Of a stretch of DNA of 64,000 nucleotides, positions 42,478-51,446 are shown one piece after another. The DNA lies in NCBI RefSeq assembly GCF_006539505.1, contig NZ_BJND01000017.1:124001-188000 (forward strand). The letters run 5' to 3'. Numbering within the stretch: the stretch's first letter is position 1; each line of letters begins with the position of its first letter. The translations under genes were made by a program, and so were the position numbers. The notes below the pieces were generated by a model, which did not search any database, was not told the DNA's origin, and saw nothing but the letters and a program-made list of their open reading frames with translations. Origin of the DNA: Streptomyces spinoverrucosus. Lineage in GTDB: Bacteria > Actinomycetota > Actinomycetes > Streptomycetales > Streptomycetaceae.

Positions 42478-42930
42478 ATGGCGCTCGACCAGTCCTTCGT
42501 GGGGCGGAGCTACCCGCCCACCGACCCCTACGAGGTGGGCCGGGAGAAGATCCGTGAGTTCGCGGAGGCGGTAGGGGACGCCAACCCGGCCTACACGGAC
42601 CCGGAAGCCGCCAAGGCCCTCGGCTACCCCGATGTGATCGCCCCGCCCACCTTCGTGTTCGCCATCACCTTCAAGGCGGCGCGGCAGGTCGTCGACGACC
42701 CGCAGCTCGGCCTGGACTACAGCCGCGTCGTGCACGGCGACCAGAAGTTCGCCTACAGCCGCCCGGTGGGCGCCGGTGACCGGCTCACGGTCACCTCGAC
42801 CATCGAGACCATCAAGTCCATGGCCGGGAACGACATCCTGGACGTCCGCGGCGAGGTGCACGACGAGGCCGGGGAGCACGTCGTGACCGCCTGGACCAAG
42901 CTGGTGGCCCGCGCGGCCGAGGAGGCGTGA
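42478..42930 (+). CDS. hadA: HadA-like MaoC dehydratase subunit
   Basis: A 150-residue hot-dog-fold protein. FAEAVGDANPAYTDPEAAKA and VIAPPTFVFAITF align with the MaoC hydratase region but lack the catalytic Asp/His pair, as in the non-catalytic HadA partner of (3R)-hydroxyacyl-ACP dehydratases. ATG 42478 follows AGGAGGTA. It is 4 bp before hadB, so the two are expected to form a heterodimer. Mycolic acids are absent in Streptomyces, so the fatty-acyl substrate is open. Confidence 0.88.
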   Translation: MALDQSFVGRSYPPTDPYEVGREKIREFAEAVGDANPAYTDPEAAKALGYPDVIAPPTFVFAITFKAARQVVDDPQLGLDYSRVVHGDQKFAYSRPVGAGDRLTVTSTIETIKSMAGNDILDVRGEVHDEAGEHVVTAWTKLVARAAEEA

Positions 42931-42934
42931 GCAG

Positions 42935-43363
42935 ATGACGGCCAAGATCGCGTACGCCGACGTCGAGGTCGGCACCGAACTGCCCGCCCAGACCTTCCCC
43001 GTGACCCGTGCCACGCTCGTCCAGTACGCGGGCGCCTCCGGGGACTTCAATCCGATCCACTGGAACGAGAAGTTCGCCAAGGAGGTGGGCCTGCCGGACG
43101 TCATCGCGCACGGCATGTTCACCATGGCCGAGGCGATCCGCGTGGTCACCGACTGGGCCGGGGACCCGGGCGCGGTCGTCGAGTACGGCGTCCGCTTCAC
43201 CAAGCCCGTCGTGGTCCCGAACGACGACCAGGGGGCCACGATCGAGGTCAGCGGCAAGGTGGCCGCCAAGCTCGACGACAACACCGTCCGCGTGGACCTC
43301 ACGGCGACGAGCGCCGGACAGAAGGTCCTGGGCATGTCCCGGGCGGTTGTCCGGCTGGCCTGA
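42935..43363 (+). CDS. hadB: HadB-like MaoC dehydratase subunit
   Basis: A 142-residue catalytic hot-dog-fold dehydratase. AGASGDFNPIHWNEKFAKEV contains the hydratase Asp and His (about residues 35 and 40), followed by GLPDVIAHGMFTMAEA. The C-terminal half holds the beta strands of the MaoC core. It dehydrates (3R)-hydroxyacyl-ACP or CoA in a type II fatty acid pathway. It is translationally coupled to hadA. Confidence 0.9.
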   Translation: MTAKIAYADVEVGTELPAQTFPVTRATLVQYAGASGDFNPIHWNEKFAKEVGLPDVIAHGMFTMAEAIRVVTDWAGDPGAVVEYGVRFTKPVVVPNDDQGATIEVSGKVAAKLDDNTVRVDLTATSAGQKVLGMSRAVVRLA

Positions 43364-43466
43364 GCTGTGCGGGTAGGTAAGGGGCGTTCGCCAGTGCGGG
43401 CGCCCCTTACCGATGCCGCGACTGCGCACACGCGCGTGCGCCACAGAGCCTGTCAGTGCCGTCTCG

Positions 43467-43472
43467 TACTCT
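43467..43472 (+). promoter_or_regulatory. murB -10 element, leaderless transcript likely
   Basis: TACTCT at 43467-43472 fits TAnnnT and lies 7 bp before GTG 43480, the distance expected if transcription starts at the G of the start codon. No ribosome binding site precedes that GTG. Confidence 0.45.
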
Positions 43473-43479
43473 TGGGCCC

Positions 43480-44535
43480 GTGCAGGTACTCCACGACGCT
43501 CCCCTCGCCCCGTTGACCACGTTCCGGCTGGGCGGTCCCGCGACCCGGCTGGTGACCGCGACGACCGACGCCGAGGTCGTCGACGTCGTGCGGGAGGCCG
43601 ATGCCGCCGGGACGCCGTTGCTGGTCATCGGCGGTGGTTCGAACCTGGTCATCGGCGACAAGGGGTTCGACGGAACCGCCCTGCGCATCGCCACCCGCGG
43701 TGTCGAGCTGGTCGGTACGCGGCTGGAGCTGGCCGCCGGTGAGGTGTGGACGGACGCCGTCGTGCGCACCGTGGAGGCCGGGCTCGCCGGTGTCGAATGC
43801 CTGGCCGGGATTCCCGGGTCGGCGGGAGCGACGCCGATCCAGAACGTGGGGGCGTACGGCCAGGAGGTCTCCTCCACCATCACCGAGGTGATCGCCTACG
43901 ACCGCACGGCGGGCCAGACGGTCACCCTGACGAACGCCGAGTGCGGTTTCTCGTACCGCCACAGCCGCTTCAAGGCCGACCCCGAGCGGTACGTCGTCCT
44001 GCGCGTCCGCTTCGAGCTGGAGGACGTGGGCGGGCTGTCGGGGCCCATCCGGTACGCCGAGACGGCCCGCGCGCTCGGGGTCGAACCCGGCGACCGGGTC
44101 CCGCTCGGCGACGCCCGTGACACCGTCCTGAAGCTGCGCGCCGGGAAGGGCATGGTGCTCGACCCCGAGGACCACGACACCTGGTCCGCCGGGTCCTTCT
44201 TCACCAACCCGATCCTCACGGACGCCCAGTTCGCCGCGTTCCACGCGCGCGTGCGGGAGCGGCTCGGCGAGGGCGTGGAGCCGCCGGCGTACCCGGCCGG
44301 GGACGGGCACACCAAGACCTCCGCCGCCTGGCTGATCGACAAGGCCGGATTCAGCAAGGGGTACGGCACCGGGCCCGCCAGGATCTCCACCAAGCACACC
44401 CTCGCCCTCACCAACCGCGGCGAGGCGACCACGGAGGACCTGCTGGCGCTGGCCCGCGAGGTCGTCGCCGGGGTGCGTGAGGCGTTCGGGATCACCCTGG
44501 TCAACGAGCCGGTGACGGTGGGCGTCAGCCTCTAG
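43480..44535 (+). CDS. murB: UDP-N-acetylmuramate dehydrogenase
   Basis: A 351-residue FAD enzyme that reduces UDP-GlcNAc-enolpyruvate to UDP-MurNAc in peptidoglycan synthesis. FRLGGPATRLVTATTDAEV opens the FAD domain, GGGSNLVIGDKGF binds FAD, and AGIPGSAGATPIQNVGAYGQ holds the flavin site. YRHSRFKAD has the substrate Arg, AGSFFTNPIL the proton-donor Ser, and GVSL ends the protein after NEPVTV. GTG 43480 gives the usual family start; GTG 43456 is an alternative. It converges on add. Confidence 0.94.
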   Translation: MQVLHDAPLAPLTTFRLGGPATRLVTATTDAEVVDVVREADAAGTPLLVIGGGSNLVIGDKGFDGTALRIATRGVELVGTRLELAAGEVWTDAVVRTVEAGLAGVECLAGIPGSAGATPIQNVGAYGQEVSSTITEVIAYDRTAGQTVTLTNAECGFSYRHSRFKADPERYVVLRVRFELEDVGGLSGPIRYAETARALGVEPGDRVPLGDARDTVLKLRAGKGMVLDPEDHDTWSAGSFFTNPILTDAQFAAFHARVRERLGEGVEPPAYPAGDGHTKTSAAWLIDKAGFSKGYGTGPARISTKHTLALTNRGEATTEDLLALAREVVAGVREAFGITLVNEPVTVGVSL

Positions 44536-44573
44536 GTGGTGGTCGGCCTCTAGGCGGTGGTCAGCCTCTGACG
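44524..44573. repeat. 18-bp tandem repeat at the murB/add junction
   Basis: GTCAGCCTCTAGGTGGTG (44524-44541) is repeated at 44542-44559 with two changes and partly at 44560-44569. The murB TAG is in copy one and the add stop codon begins in copy three. Confidence 0.75.
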
Positions 44574-45613
44574 GCAGCAGGCTCGCTGGTCAGCCAGGCG
44601 TCCACCCCCGCCAGCAGCCCCGCCTTGGTCTCCTCCGGCGCCGCCGACGCCCGTACCGACTGGCGCGCCAGCTCGGCCAGTTCCGCGTCCGTGAAGGCGT
44701 GGTGCTCGCGGGCGATCTCGTACTGGGCCGCCAGACGGGAGCCGAACAGCAGCGGGTCGTCCGCGCCCAGGGCCATCGGGACGCCGGCCTCGAAGAGCGT
44801 GCGCAGCGGCACGTCCTCGGGCTTCTCGTAGACACCGAGGGCCACATTCGACGCCGGGCACACCTCGCAGGTGACGCCCCGGTCGGCCAGGCGCTTGAGC
44901 AGGCGCGGGTCCTCCGCCGCGCGCACGCCGTGGCCCACCCGGTCGGCGTGCAGGTCGTCCAGGCAGTCGCGGACCGAGGCTGGACCGGTCAGTTCGCCGC
45001 CGTGCGGGGCGGACAGCAGGCCGCCCTCGCGGGCGATGGCGAAGGCGCGGTCGAAGTCGCGGGCCATGCCGCGCCGCTCGTCGTTGGAGAGGCCGAAGCC
45101 GACCACGCCGCGGTCGGCGTACCGGGTGGCCAGACGGGCCAGTGTGCGCGCGTCCAGCGGGTGCTTCATACGGTTCGCGGCGACCAGGACGCGCATCCCG
45201 AGCCCGGTCTCCCGCACCGCCGAGTCCACCGCGTCCAGGATGATCTCCAGCGCCGGGATCAGACCGCCCAGGCGCGGCGCGTACGACGTCGGGTCGACCT
45301 GGATCTCCAGCCAGCCCGAGCCGTCCCTCAGGTCCTCCTCGGCCGCCTCCCGCACCAGCCGCTGAATGTCCTCCGGCTGCCTCAGGCACGAGCGCGCGGC
45401 GTCGTACAGCCGCTGGAAGCGGAACCAGCCCCGTTCGTCCGTCGCCCGCAGTCTCGGCGGCTCCCCGCTGACCATGGCCTCGGTCAGCGCGTCGGGCAGC
45501 CGTACGCCGTACTTGTCGGCCAGCTCCAGCAGGGTGCCCGGCCGCATCGAGCCGGTGAAGTGCAGGTGCAGATGGGCCTTCGGGAGGTCGGAGACATCAC
45601 GTACACGTTCCAT
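44561..45613 (-). CDS. add: adenosine deaminase
   Basis: A 350-residue zinc hydrolase that converts adenosine to inosine in purine salvage. AHLHLHFTGSMRP (residues about 13-25) has the HxH metal pair and binding Gly/Ser. APHGGELTGPASV is the next region, DRVGHGVRAAEDPRL the third, and LGADDPLLFGS holds the metal-binding Asp pair. It starts at ATG 45613; the open frame upstream is a GC artefact. It converges on murB. Confidence 0.93.
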   Translation of the reverse strand: MERVRDVSDLPKAHLHLHFTGSMRPGTLLELADKYGVRLPDALTEAMVSGEPPRLRATDERGWFRFQRLYDAARSCLRQPEDIQRLVREAAEEDLRDGSGWLEIQVDPTSYAPRLGGLIPALEIILDAVDSAVRETGLGMRVLVAANRMKHPLDARTLARLATRYADRGVVGFGLSNDERRGMARDFDRAFAIAREGGLLSAPHGGELTGPASVRDCLDDLHADRVGHGVRAAEDPRLLKRLADRGVTCEVCPASNVALGVYEKPEDVPLRTLFEAGVPMALGADDPLLFGSRLAAQYEIAREHHAFTDAELAELARQSVRASAAPEETKAGLLAGVDAWLTSEPAAVRG

Positions 45614-45691
45614 TCGAGGATCCTGCCGTACGGCCTGCTCGTCCCGGTAGCGCTTTCCCCGTTCGTGGTCTTGCTCGTACGAATAAGCGGA

Positions 45692-45723
45692 ACGGGCCGC
45701 CTCCCCGCAGGGAAACGGCCCGT
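45692..45723 (-). terminator. possible terminator after the aminotransferase gene
   Basis: ACGGGCCG (45692-45699) and CGGCCCGT (45716-45723) form an 8-bp stem with a 16-nt loop, 37 bp past the aminotransferase stop on the minus strand. No T run. Confidence 0.4.
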
Positions 45724-45759
45724 ACACGCGCGCGTGCTCCACGACGACGTCGTGGAACG

Positions 45760-46986
45760 TCAGTCGCGCGCCTCCGCCAGCAGCTTCTGGATACGGCTCA
45801 CGCCCTCGACGAGGTCCTCGTCGCCCAGGGCGTACGACAGCCGCAGATAGCCCGGCGTACCGAAGGCCTCGCCCGGGACGACCGCGACCTCGACCTCCTC
45901 CAGGATCAGCGCGGCCAGCTCGACCGTGTTCTGCGGGCGCTTGCCGCGGATCTCCTTGCCGAGCAGGGCCTTCACCGACGGGTACGCGTAGAAGGCGCCC
46001 TCGGGCTCGGGGCAGACCACGCCGTCGATGTCGTTGAGCATCCGCACGATCGTGCGGCGGCGGCGGTCGAAGGCCTCGCGCATCGTCGCCACGGCGTCCA
46101 GGTCGCCGGAGACGGCGGCCAGCGCGGCCATCTGGGCGACGTTCGAGACGTTCGACGTGGCGTGCGACTGGAGGTTCGTCGCGGCCTTCACGACGTCCTT
46201 CGGACCGATGATCCAGCCCACCCGCCAGCCGGTCATGGCGTACGTCTTCGCGACGCCGTTGACCACGATGCACTTGTCGCGCAGCTCCGGCAGGACGGCC
46301 GGCATCGACACGGCCGAGGCCTTGCCGTAGACCAGGTGCTCGTAGATCTCGTCGGTGAGCACCCACAGGCCGTGCTCGACGGCCCAGCGGCCGATGGCCT
46401 CCGTCTCGGCCTCGGAGTAGACCGCGCCGGTCGGGTTGGACGGGGAGACGAACAGGACGACCTTGGTCCGCTCCGTGCGGGCGGCCTCCAGCTGCTCCAC
46501 GCTGACCCGGTAGCCGGTCGTCTCGTCGGCGACGACCTCGACCGGGACACCGCCGGCCAGGCGGATCGACTCGGGGTACGTCGTCCAGTACGGGGCCGGG
46601 ACGATGACCTCGTCGCCCGGGTCGAGGATGGCGGCGAAGGCCTCGTAGATGGCCTGCTTGCCGCCGTTGGTGACCAGGATCTGGGACGCGTCGACCTCGT
46701 AACCGGAGTCGCGCAGCGTCTTCACGGCGATCGCGGCCTTCAGCTCGGGCAGGCCGCCGGCCGGGGTGTAGCGGTGGTACTTGGGGTTCTTGCAGGCCTC
46801 GATCGCGGCCTCGACGATGTAGTCCGGAGTCGGGAAGTCGGGCTCGCCGGCGCCGAATCCGATCACCGGACGCCCGGCGGCCTTCAGGGCCTTGGCCTTG
46901 GCGTCCACGGCGAGGGTGGCGGACTCGGAGATCGCGCCGATGCGGGCCGAGACCCGGCGCTCGGTGGGTGGGGTTGCAGCGCTCAT
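45760..46986 (-). CDS. aspC: class I PLP-dependent aminotransferase (aspartate type)
   Basis: A 408-residue fold-type I aminotransferase, probably aspartate:2-oxoglutarate. [20 protein letters not shown] is the substrate-binding N-terminal region, [14 protein letters not shown] binds the PLP phosphate, SNPTGAVY contains the PLP-ring Asn, and [17 protein letters not shown] holds the Schiff-base Lys (about 241). FYAYPSV and [13 protein letters not shown] complete the Arg-containing C-terminal domain. It starts at ATG 46986. It is divergent from tRNA-Trp and secE. Confidence 0.93.
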   Translation of the reverse strand: MSAATPPTERRVSARIGAISESATLAVDAKAKALKAAGRPVIGFGAGEPDFPTPDYIVEAAIEACKNPKYHRYTPAGGLPELKAAIAVKTLRDSGYEVDASQILVTNGGKQAIYEAFAAILDPGDEVIVPAPYWTTYPESIRLAGGVPVEVVADETTGYRVSVEQLEAARTERTKVVLFVSPSNPTGAVYSEAETEAIGRWAVEHGLWVLTDEIYEHLVYGKASAVSMPAVLPELRDKCIVVNGVAKTYAMTGWRVGWIIGPKDVVKAATNLQSHATSNVSNVAQMAALAAVSGDLDAVATMREAFDRRRRTIVRMLNDIDGVVCPEPEGAFYAYPSVKALLGKEIRGKRPQNTVELAALILEEVEVAVVPGEAFGTPGYLRLSYALGDEDLVEGVSRIQKLLAEARD

Positions 46987-47280
46987 GGGGCCATGGTTTC
47001 AGACATGAAACCGGCCCGGCACACGGGTTTCACGGACTGAACAGCTCACGGCAAACCGTTGAACAACAGTCCGGATACCTCGGATGGCCTGGGTGATCTT
47101 CGGCCGGTCCGTGGCCGAGAAGGCGGCGATCTGCCTGGAGCGCAGGCCCCAGGGGCCCTTTCTGTTCGACGACCGGCTCAGGACCACGTACACTCTCACC
47201 TCGTTGGCCTTCATCGAGCCCGCACTTAACCGGTGCACACCGAGCACCCGGTTGGATGCGGTACGTTGGGGGACACACAA

Positions 47281-47353
47281 AGGGTCGTAGCTCAATTGGT
47301 AGAGCACCGGTCTCCAAAACCGGCGGTTGGGGGTTCAAGTCCCTCCGGCCCTG
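47281..47353 (+). tRNA. tRNA-Trp (CCA)
   Basis: A 73-nt tRNA: acceptor AGGGTCG with CGGCCCT (47346-47352, one wobble), anticodon CCA at 47314-47316, T arm GGTTCAAGTCC. It lies upstream of secE, an order conserved in actinobacteria. Confidence 0.95.
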
Positions 47354-47458
47354 CTACACACACCGCCAGGATGTGTGCGCAGGTACGTACAGCAACGCAC
47401 CGCCGTGCGGCTCAGACCGGGCGCGGCACGGCCACGACCCGGGATCAGGTGAGGACGA

Positions 47459-47746
47459 ATGACGGACGCCGTGGGCTCCATCGACACGCCTGATGCTCAG
47501 GACGAGGCGTCGGAGTCCCAGAAGAAGACCCGCAAGGGCGGCAAGCGTGCCAAGAAGGGCCCGCTGAAGCGTCTTGCCCTCTTCTACCGGCAGATCGTCG
47601 CGGAGCTCCGCAAGGTCGTCTGGCCTACGCGTACGCAGCTGACGCGATACACGACCGTCGTGATCATCTTTGTCGTCGTCATGATCGGACTGGTGACCGT
47701 GATTGACTATGGGCTCGACCACGCCGCCAAGTACGTCTTCGGCTGA
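47459..47746 (+). CDS. secE: preprotein translocase subunit SecE
   Basis: A 95-residue essential clamp subunit of SecYEG. The N-terminal about 40 residues are charged ([16 protein letters not shown]). The core [20 protein letters not shown] and a single C-terminal TM ([20 protein letters not shown]) match SecE. ATG 47459 has GGTGAGG upstream. It is followed by nusG after 77 bp. Confidence 0.94.
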   Translation: MTDAVGSIDTPDAQDEASESQKKTRKGGKRAKKGPLKRLALFYRQIVAELRKVVWPTRTQLTRYTTVVIIFVVVMIGLVTVIDYGLDHAAKYVFG

Positions 47747-47823
47747 GCCAAGAGCGAAGGGCGCCGGGACCCGGCGCCCCTTTCGCGTGTTCCACCCCCA
47801 TGATCCAGGAAGAAGCAGCCACC

Positions 47824-48633
47824 GTGTCTGACCCGAACGTGAACGACGCCATCGAGCCGGTCGAGTCCGTGGAAGACGAGCTCGACATCGTCGAGGGTGC
47901 GGACGAGGACCTGGACGAGGCCGAGGCTGCCGACGCCGCCGCGGGTGAGCCCGCGGAGGAAGCCGCCGTGCACGTCGAAGAGGAGCCCGCGGAGGAGGCC
48001 GAGCCCGAGGCCGAGCTCGACCCCGTCGAGAAGCTCCGTGAGGAACTGCGGACCCTGCCCGGCGAGTGGTACGTGATCCACACCTACGCCGGTTACGAGA
48101 ACCGCGTGAAGACCAACCTGGAGCAGCGCGCCGTCTCGCTGAACGTCGAGGACTACATCTTCCAGGCCGAGGTGCCGCAGGAAGAAGTCGTCCAGATCAA
48201 GAACGGCGACCGCAAGACCATCAAGCAGAACAAGCTCCCGGGCTACGTCCTGGTCCGCATGGACCTGACGAACGAGTCCTGGGGCGTCGTCCGCAACACC
48301 CCCGGCGTCACCGGCTTCGTCGGCAACGCCTACGACCCGTACCCGCTGACCCTGGACGAGATCGTCAAGATGCTCGCCCCGGAGGCGGAGGAGAAGGCCG
48401 CCCGCGAGGCCGCCGAGGCCGAGGGCAAGCCGGCGCCGCAGCGCAAGGTCGAGGTCCAGGTGCTGGACTTCGAGGTGGGCGACTCGGTCACCGTCACCGA
48501 CGGCCCGTTCGCCACGCTGCAGGCGACGATCAACGAGATCAACCCGGACTCCAAGAAGGTCAAGGGCCTGGTGGAGATCTTCGGCCGGGAGACGCCGGTC
48601 GAGCTGTCGTTCGACCAGATCCAGAAGAACTAG
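47824..48633 (+). CDS. nusG: transcription termination/antitermination factor NusG
   Basis: A 269-residue protein that binds RNA polymerase via its NGN domain and links it to Rho or the ribosome via its KOW domain. The first about 65 residues are an acidic Glu/Asp/Ala-rich extension typical of actinobacteria. [78 protein letters not shown] 47824 has GAAG upstream; ATG 47800 gives 8 more residues but no ribosome binding site. Confidence 0.92.
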   Translation: MSDPNVNDAIEPVESVEDELDIVEGADEDLDEAEAADAAAGEPAEEAAVHVEEEPAEEAEPEAELDPVEKLREELRTLPGEWYVIHTYAGYENRVKTNLEQRAVSLNVEDYIFQAEVPQEEVVQIKNGDRKTIKQNKLPGYVLVRMDLTNESWGVVRNTPGVTGFVGNAYDPYPLTLDEIVKMLAPEAEEKAAREAAEAEGKPAPQRKVEVQVLDFEVGDSVTVTDGPFATLQATINEINPDSKKVKGLVEIFGRETPVELSFDQIQKN

Positions 48634-48654
48634 CGCCTTCTGGACGTACCGCTT

Positions 48655-48705
48655 CCGAGCAGGTCAGGCGGACGCTCGCACGTCCGCCTGACCTGCTCGG
48701 TTTTT
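48655..48705 (+). terminator. strong rho-independent terminator after nusG
   Basis: CCGAGCAGGTCAGGCGGACG (48655-48674) is an exact inverted repeat of 48681-48700, a 20-bp stem with a 6-nt loop, followed directly by TTTTT. It separates secE-nusG from rplK-rplA. Confidence 0.93.
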
Positions 48706-48802
48706 GGCCGCGCATCTATACCCGTTATCGTTGTGCGGTATGCCTTCTGCTGAGACGCGACTCGGCGGAGGGTAGACCCGAATCGAAAGGACCCGGAGAG
48801 CT

Positions 48803-49237
48803 ATGCCTCCCAAGAAGAAGAAGGTCACGGGGCTCATCAAGCTCCAGATCCAGGCCGGTGCCGCCAACCCGGCCCCGCCGGTCGGCCCCGCGCTGGGTCA
48901 GCACGGCGTCAACATCATGGAGTTCTGCAAGGCCTACAACGCCGCGACCGAGTCGCAGCGTGGCTGGGTCATCCCGGTGGAGATCACGGTCTACGAGGAC
49001 CGCTCCTTCACCTTCGTGACCAAGACCCCGCCGGCCGCCAAGATGATCCTCAAGGCCGCGGGCGTGGAGAAGGGCTCCGGCGAGCCGCACAAGACCAAGG
49101 TCGCGAAGATCACCCGCGACCAGGTCCGCGAGATCGCCACCACCAAGATGCCCGACCTCAACGCCAACGACCTGGACGCCGCCGAGAAGATCATCGCCGG
49201 CACCGCCCGTTCCATGGGCGTCACGGTCGAGGGCTGA
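48803..49237 (+). CDS. rplK: 50S ribosomal protein L11
   Basis: A 144-residue protein of the GTPase centre, target of thiostrepton. [20 protein letters not shown] is the N-terminal domain with the Pro-rich linker, followed by [19 protein letters not shown]. The RNA-binding domain follows with [14 protein letters not shown], and [12 protein letters not shown] is the end. ATG 48803 has CCCGGAGAG upstream. It is followed 77 bp later by rplA. Confidence 0.96.
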   Translation: MPPKKKKVTGLIKLQIQAGAANPAPPVGPALGQHGVNIMEFCKAYNAATESQRGWVIPVEITVYEDRSFTFVTKTPPAAKMILKAAGVEKGSGEPHKTKVAKITRDQVREIATTKMPDLNANDLDAAEKIIAGTARSMGVTVEG

Positions 49238-49314
49238 GCCCCAACCTCCCAGAGCAGTAGTGGCAGGGCCGGCTCGGCCCGGACCACGACTCCTAAGAAT
49301 CCCCAGGAGCAGTA

Positions 49315-50040
49315 GTGAGCAAGCGCAGCAAGTCTCTCCGCGCTGCGGACGCCAAGGTCGACCGGGAAAAGCTGTACGCCCCGCTCGAGGCCGTCCGTCT
49401 CGCCAAGGAGACCTCCACGACCAAGTTCGACGGCACCGTCGAGGTCGCCTTCCGTCTGGGTGTCGACCCGCGCAAGGCCGACCAGATGGTCCGTGGCACC
49501 GTGAACCTTCCGCACGGCACCGGTAAGACCGCCCGGGTCCTGGTCTTCGCGACCGGCGACCGTGCCGAGGCCGCGCGTGCCGCGGGCGCCGACATCGTCG
49601 GCGCCGACGAACTGATCGACGAGGTGTCGAAGGGGCGTCTGGACTTCGACGCCGTCGTCGCCACCCCGGACCTCATGGGCAAGGTCGGCCGCCTCGGCCG
49701 CGTCCTCGGCCCGCGTGGTCTGATGCCGAACCCGAAGACCGGCACCGTGACCCCGGACGTGGCCAAGGCCGTGACCGAGATCAAGGGCGGCAAGATCGAG
49801 TTCCGCGTCGACAAGCACTCGAACCTGCACTTCATCATCGGCAAGGCGTCCTTCGACGACACCAAGCTGGTGGAGAACTACGGCGCCGCGCTGGAGGAGA
49901 TCCTCCGTCTGAAGCCGTCCGCCGCCAAGGGTCGCTACATCAAGAAGGCCGCCATCACCACCACGATGGGCCCCGGCATCCCGGTCGACCCGAACCGCAC
50001 CCGCAACCTCCTCGTCGAGGAGGACCCGGCCGCGGTCTGA
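49315..50040 (+). CDS. rplA: 50S ribosomal protein L1
   Basis: A 241-residue stalk-base protein and, in many bacteria, translational repressor of rplK-rpl[21 protein letters not shown] begins the family region; [20 protein letters not shown] and [20 protein letters not shown] are signatures. It starts at GTG 49315 after AGGAGC. It is followed by a terminator. Confidence 0.96.
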   Translation: MSKRSKSLRAADAKVDREKLYAPLEAVRLAKETSTTKFDGTVEVAFRLGVDPRKADQMVRGTVNLPHGTGKTARVLVFATGDRAEAARAAGADIVGADELIDEVSKGRLDFDAVVATPDLMGKVGRLGRVLGPRGLMPNPKTGTVTPDVAKAVTEIKGGKIEFRVDKHSNLHFIIGKASFDDTKLVENYGAALEEILRLKPSAAKGRYIKKAAITTTMGPGIPVDPNRTRNLLVEEDPAAV

Positions 50041-50066
50041 GCCCTCATGGCTCGCTGAAGTCGGTC

Positions 50067-50102
50067 ACGGGCCCCGCATCCCTTCCAGGGTGCGGGGCCC
50101 GT
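50067..50102 (+). terminator. terminator after rplA
   Basis: ACGGGCCCCGCA (50067-50078) pairs with TGCGGGGCCCGT (50091-50102), extended by CCC/GGG after a bulged T. The stem is 15 bp, followed by CCCCGTTTCC. Confidence 0.75.
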
Positions 50103-50187
50103 CCCCGTTTCCGGCCGTCGCTGGGTTAAGCTCACAGCGCTTTCTTGTATTCGACAACGTGTTCCTTGTGTTCCTTGGGGGGAATCG

Positions 50188-51117
50188 ATGGGGCTTTCCA
50201 TACGCACGCGGGGTGGGGCGACGCTCGCCGGGACAGCGGCTCTCGTACTGGCCGGCGGGGCCGTCGGCTGCGGCGCTGGGAAGGGCGACGGCGCGTCCGG
50301 TTCTGAGCGGACCGTTCAGCAGGTTCTGACCGTCGCCTACGAGAAGACCGCCGAGGCCAAGTCCGCCAAGGTCGAGATGACCATGTCGATGCCGGCCGCG
50401 ATGGACGGCGGCGGCGAGGCGACCATGACCGGCGTGATGGGCTGGGACCCGACCGTCATGGACGTGACCATGAAGGGCTCCATGCTCGCCACCGAGGGCG
50501 GCCCGGAGCAGGTCCGCATGATCTGGCGTGACAACGTCATGTACATGGACATGGGTGCCGAGTCCGCCAAGGACATGGACGGCAAGCGCTGGATGAAGCT
50601 GGACCTCGCGGCCGCCGCCAAGGCCTCCGGGGACGAGGCGGTCACCAAGCAGATGACCTCCGGCCTGGAGAACATGAACCAGAACCCGGCCGAGCAGCTC
50701 GCCATGCTCCTGGAGTCGCCCAACCTCAAGCACGTCGGCAGCGAGAAGATCGACGGCGCCGAGACCGAGCACTACAAGGGCACGCTCACCGTCAAGGAGA
50801 TGATGGCGAGCAACAAGAACCTGGAGGTCCTCGAGCCGAAGGACCGCGAGAAGCTCCTGGAGAACATCGAGAAGTCGGGCATCAAGGGCTACGACACCGA
50901 GGTCTGGGTCAACGAGGACGACCTGCCGGTCCGGATGGACGTCGGCATGGAGACCCCGCAGGGCAACGTCGACATGAGCATGAAGTTCTCCGACTACGGC
51001 GCCAAGGCCGAGGTCGAGGTGCCGCCGGCCGGCGAGACCTTCGACCTCTTCGAGATGCTGAAGGACCTGGAGGGGATGGCCGGCGACGAGAGCAGCTTGG
51101 ACGGCTCGGGCGTCTGA
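50188..51117 (+). CDS. methionine-rich lipoprotein, LppX/LolA-like
   Basis: A 309-residue predicted lipoprotein. The signal peptide ends in a lipobox-like LAGGAVGC (Cys about 28). The remainder resembles the LppX/LprG half-barrel: alternating strands such as AKVEMTMSMPAAMDG, MTGVMGWDPTVMDVTM, YDTEVWVNEDDLPVRMDVGM and VDMSMKFSDYGA. I count 27 Met in 309 residues, about 9 percent, mostly in the first half (MTMSM, MYMDM). It has only one Cys. It lies between rplA and rplJ with its own ATG (50188) and GGGGGG site. The function is unknown. Confidence 0.8.
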   Translation: MGLSIRTRGGATLAGTAALVLAGGAVGCGAGKGDGASGSERTVQQVLTVAYEKTAEAKSAKVEMTMSMPAAMDGGGEATMTGVMGWDPTVMDVTMKGSMLATEGGPEQVRMIWRDNVMYMDMGAESAKDMDGKRWMKLDLAAAAKASGDEAVTKQMTSGLENMNQNPAEQLAMLLESPNLKHVGSEKIDGAETEHYKGTLTVKEMMASNKNLEVLEPKDREKLLENIEKSGIKGYDTEVWVNEDDLPVRMDVGMETPQGNVDMSMKFSDYGAKAEVEVPPAGETFDLFEMLKDLEGMAGDESSLDGSGV

Positions 51118-51177
51118 GCCGTACCCCCCCGCCGTCCCTGGCCTACGCCTGTCGACGGTCCACCTGACCGGATTTGC

Positions 51178-51203
51178 TTGACAGCGATCCGGTCAGGTAC
51201 CTT
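51178..51203 (+). promoter_or_regulatory. probable rplJ promoter
   Basis: TTGACA (51178-51183) is an exact -35 consensus. TACCTT (51198-51203) is the likely -10, although the spacer is only 14 bp; TTCCTT at 51202 would give 18. It is the only consensus promoter in the gap after the lipoprotein gene. Confidence 0.5.
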
Positions 51204-51204
51204 C

Positions 51205-51430
51205 CTTCAGAAGCCAAAGACCGCTGGTCGTTGCCGCGCGCTCGTACGAGGGTGCGGTGGCCGAAGGATCCGCTGAACTGCGGACGACCCGCGCAGGTGA
51301 CAGTGGAAGTGCTCCCGGAGTGCATGCGTCCACGCATGTACGGCCGGTCGAGTCCGCCCCGTGCGCCTGCGCCGGGGCGTTTCGTTTTCCCCAGTCCTCC
51401 TTCGGGTCCGCGCGGTCCGAATCACCCGGA
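51205..51430 (+). promoter_or_regulatory. rplJ leader (ribosomal protein L10 leader RNA)
   Basis: About 225 nt of untranslated leader precede rplJ. The block CAGGTGACAGTGGAAGTG, followed by GGAGTGCATGCGTCC and CACGCATGTACGGC, has the paired GCATGCG/CGCATG arms and purine core typical of actinobacterial L10 leaders, where the L10(L12)4 complex binds its own mRNA. GCCCCG and CGGGGC-like arms near 51357-51379 may form the attenuator hairpin. The limits are approximate. Confidence 0.6.
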
Positions 51431-51446
51431 AGGAGGCCGAGGCTCT

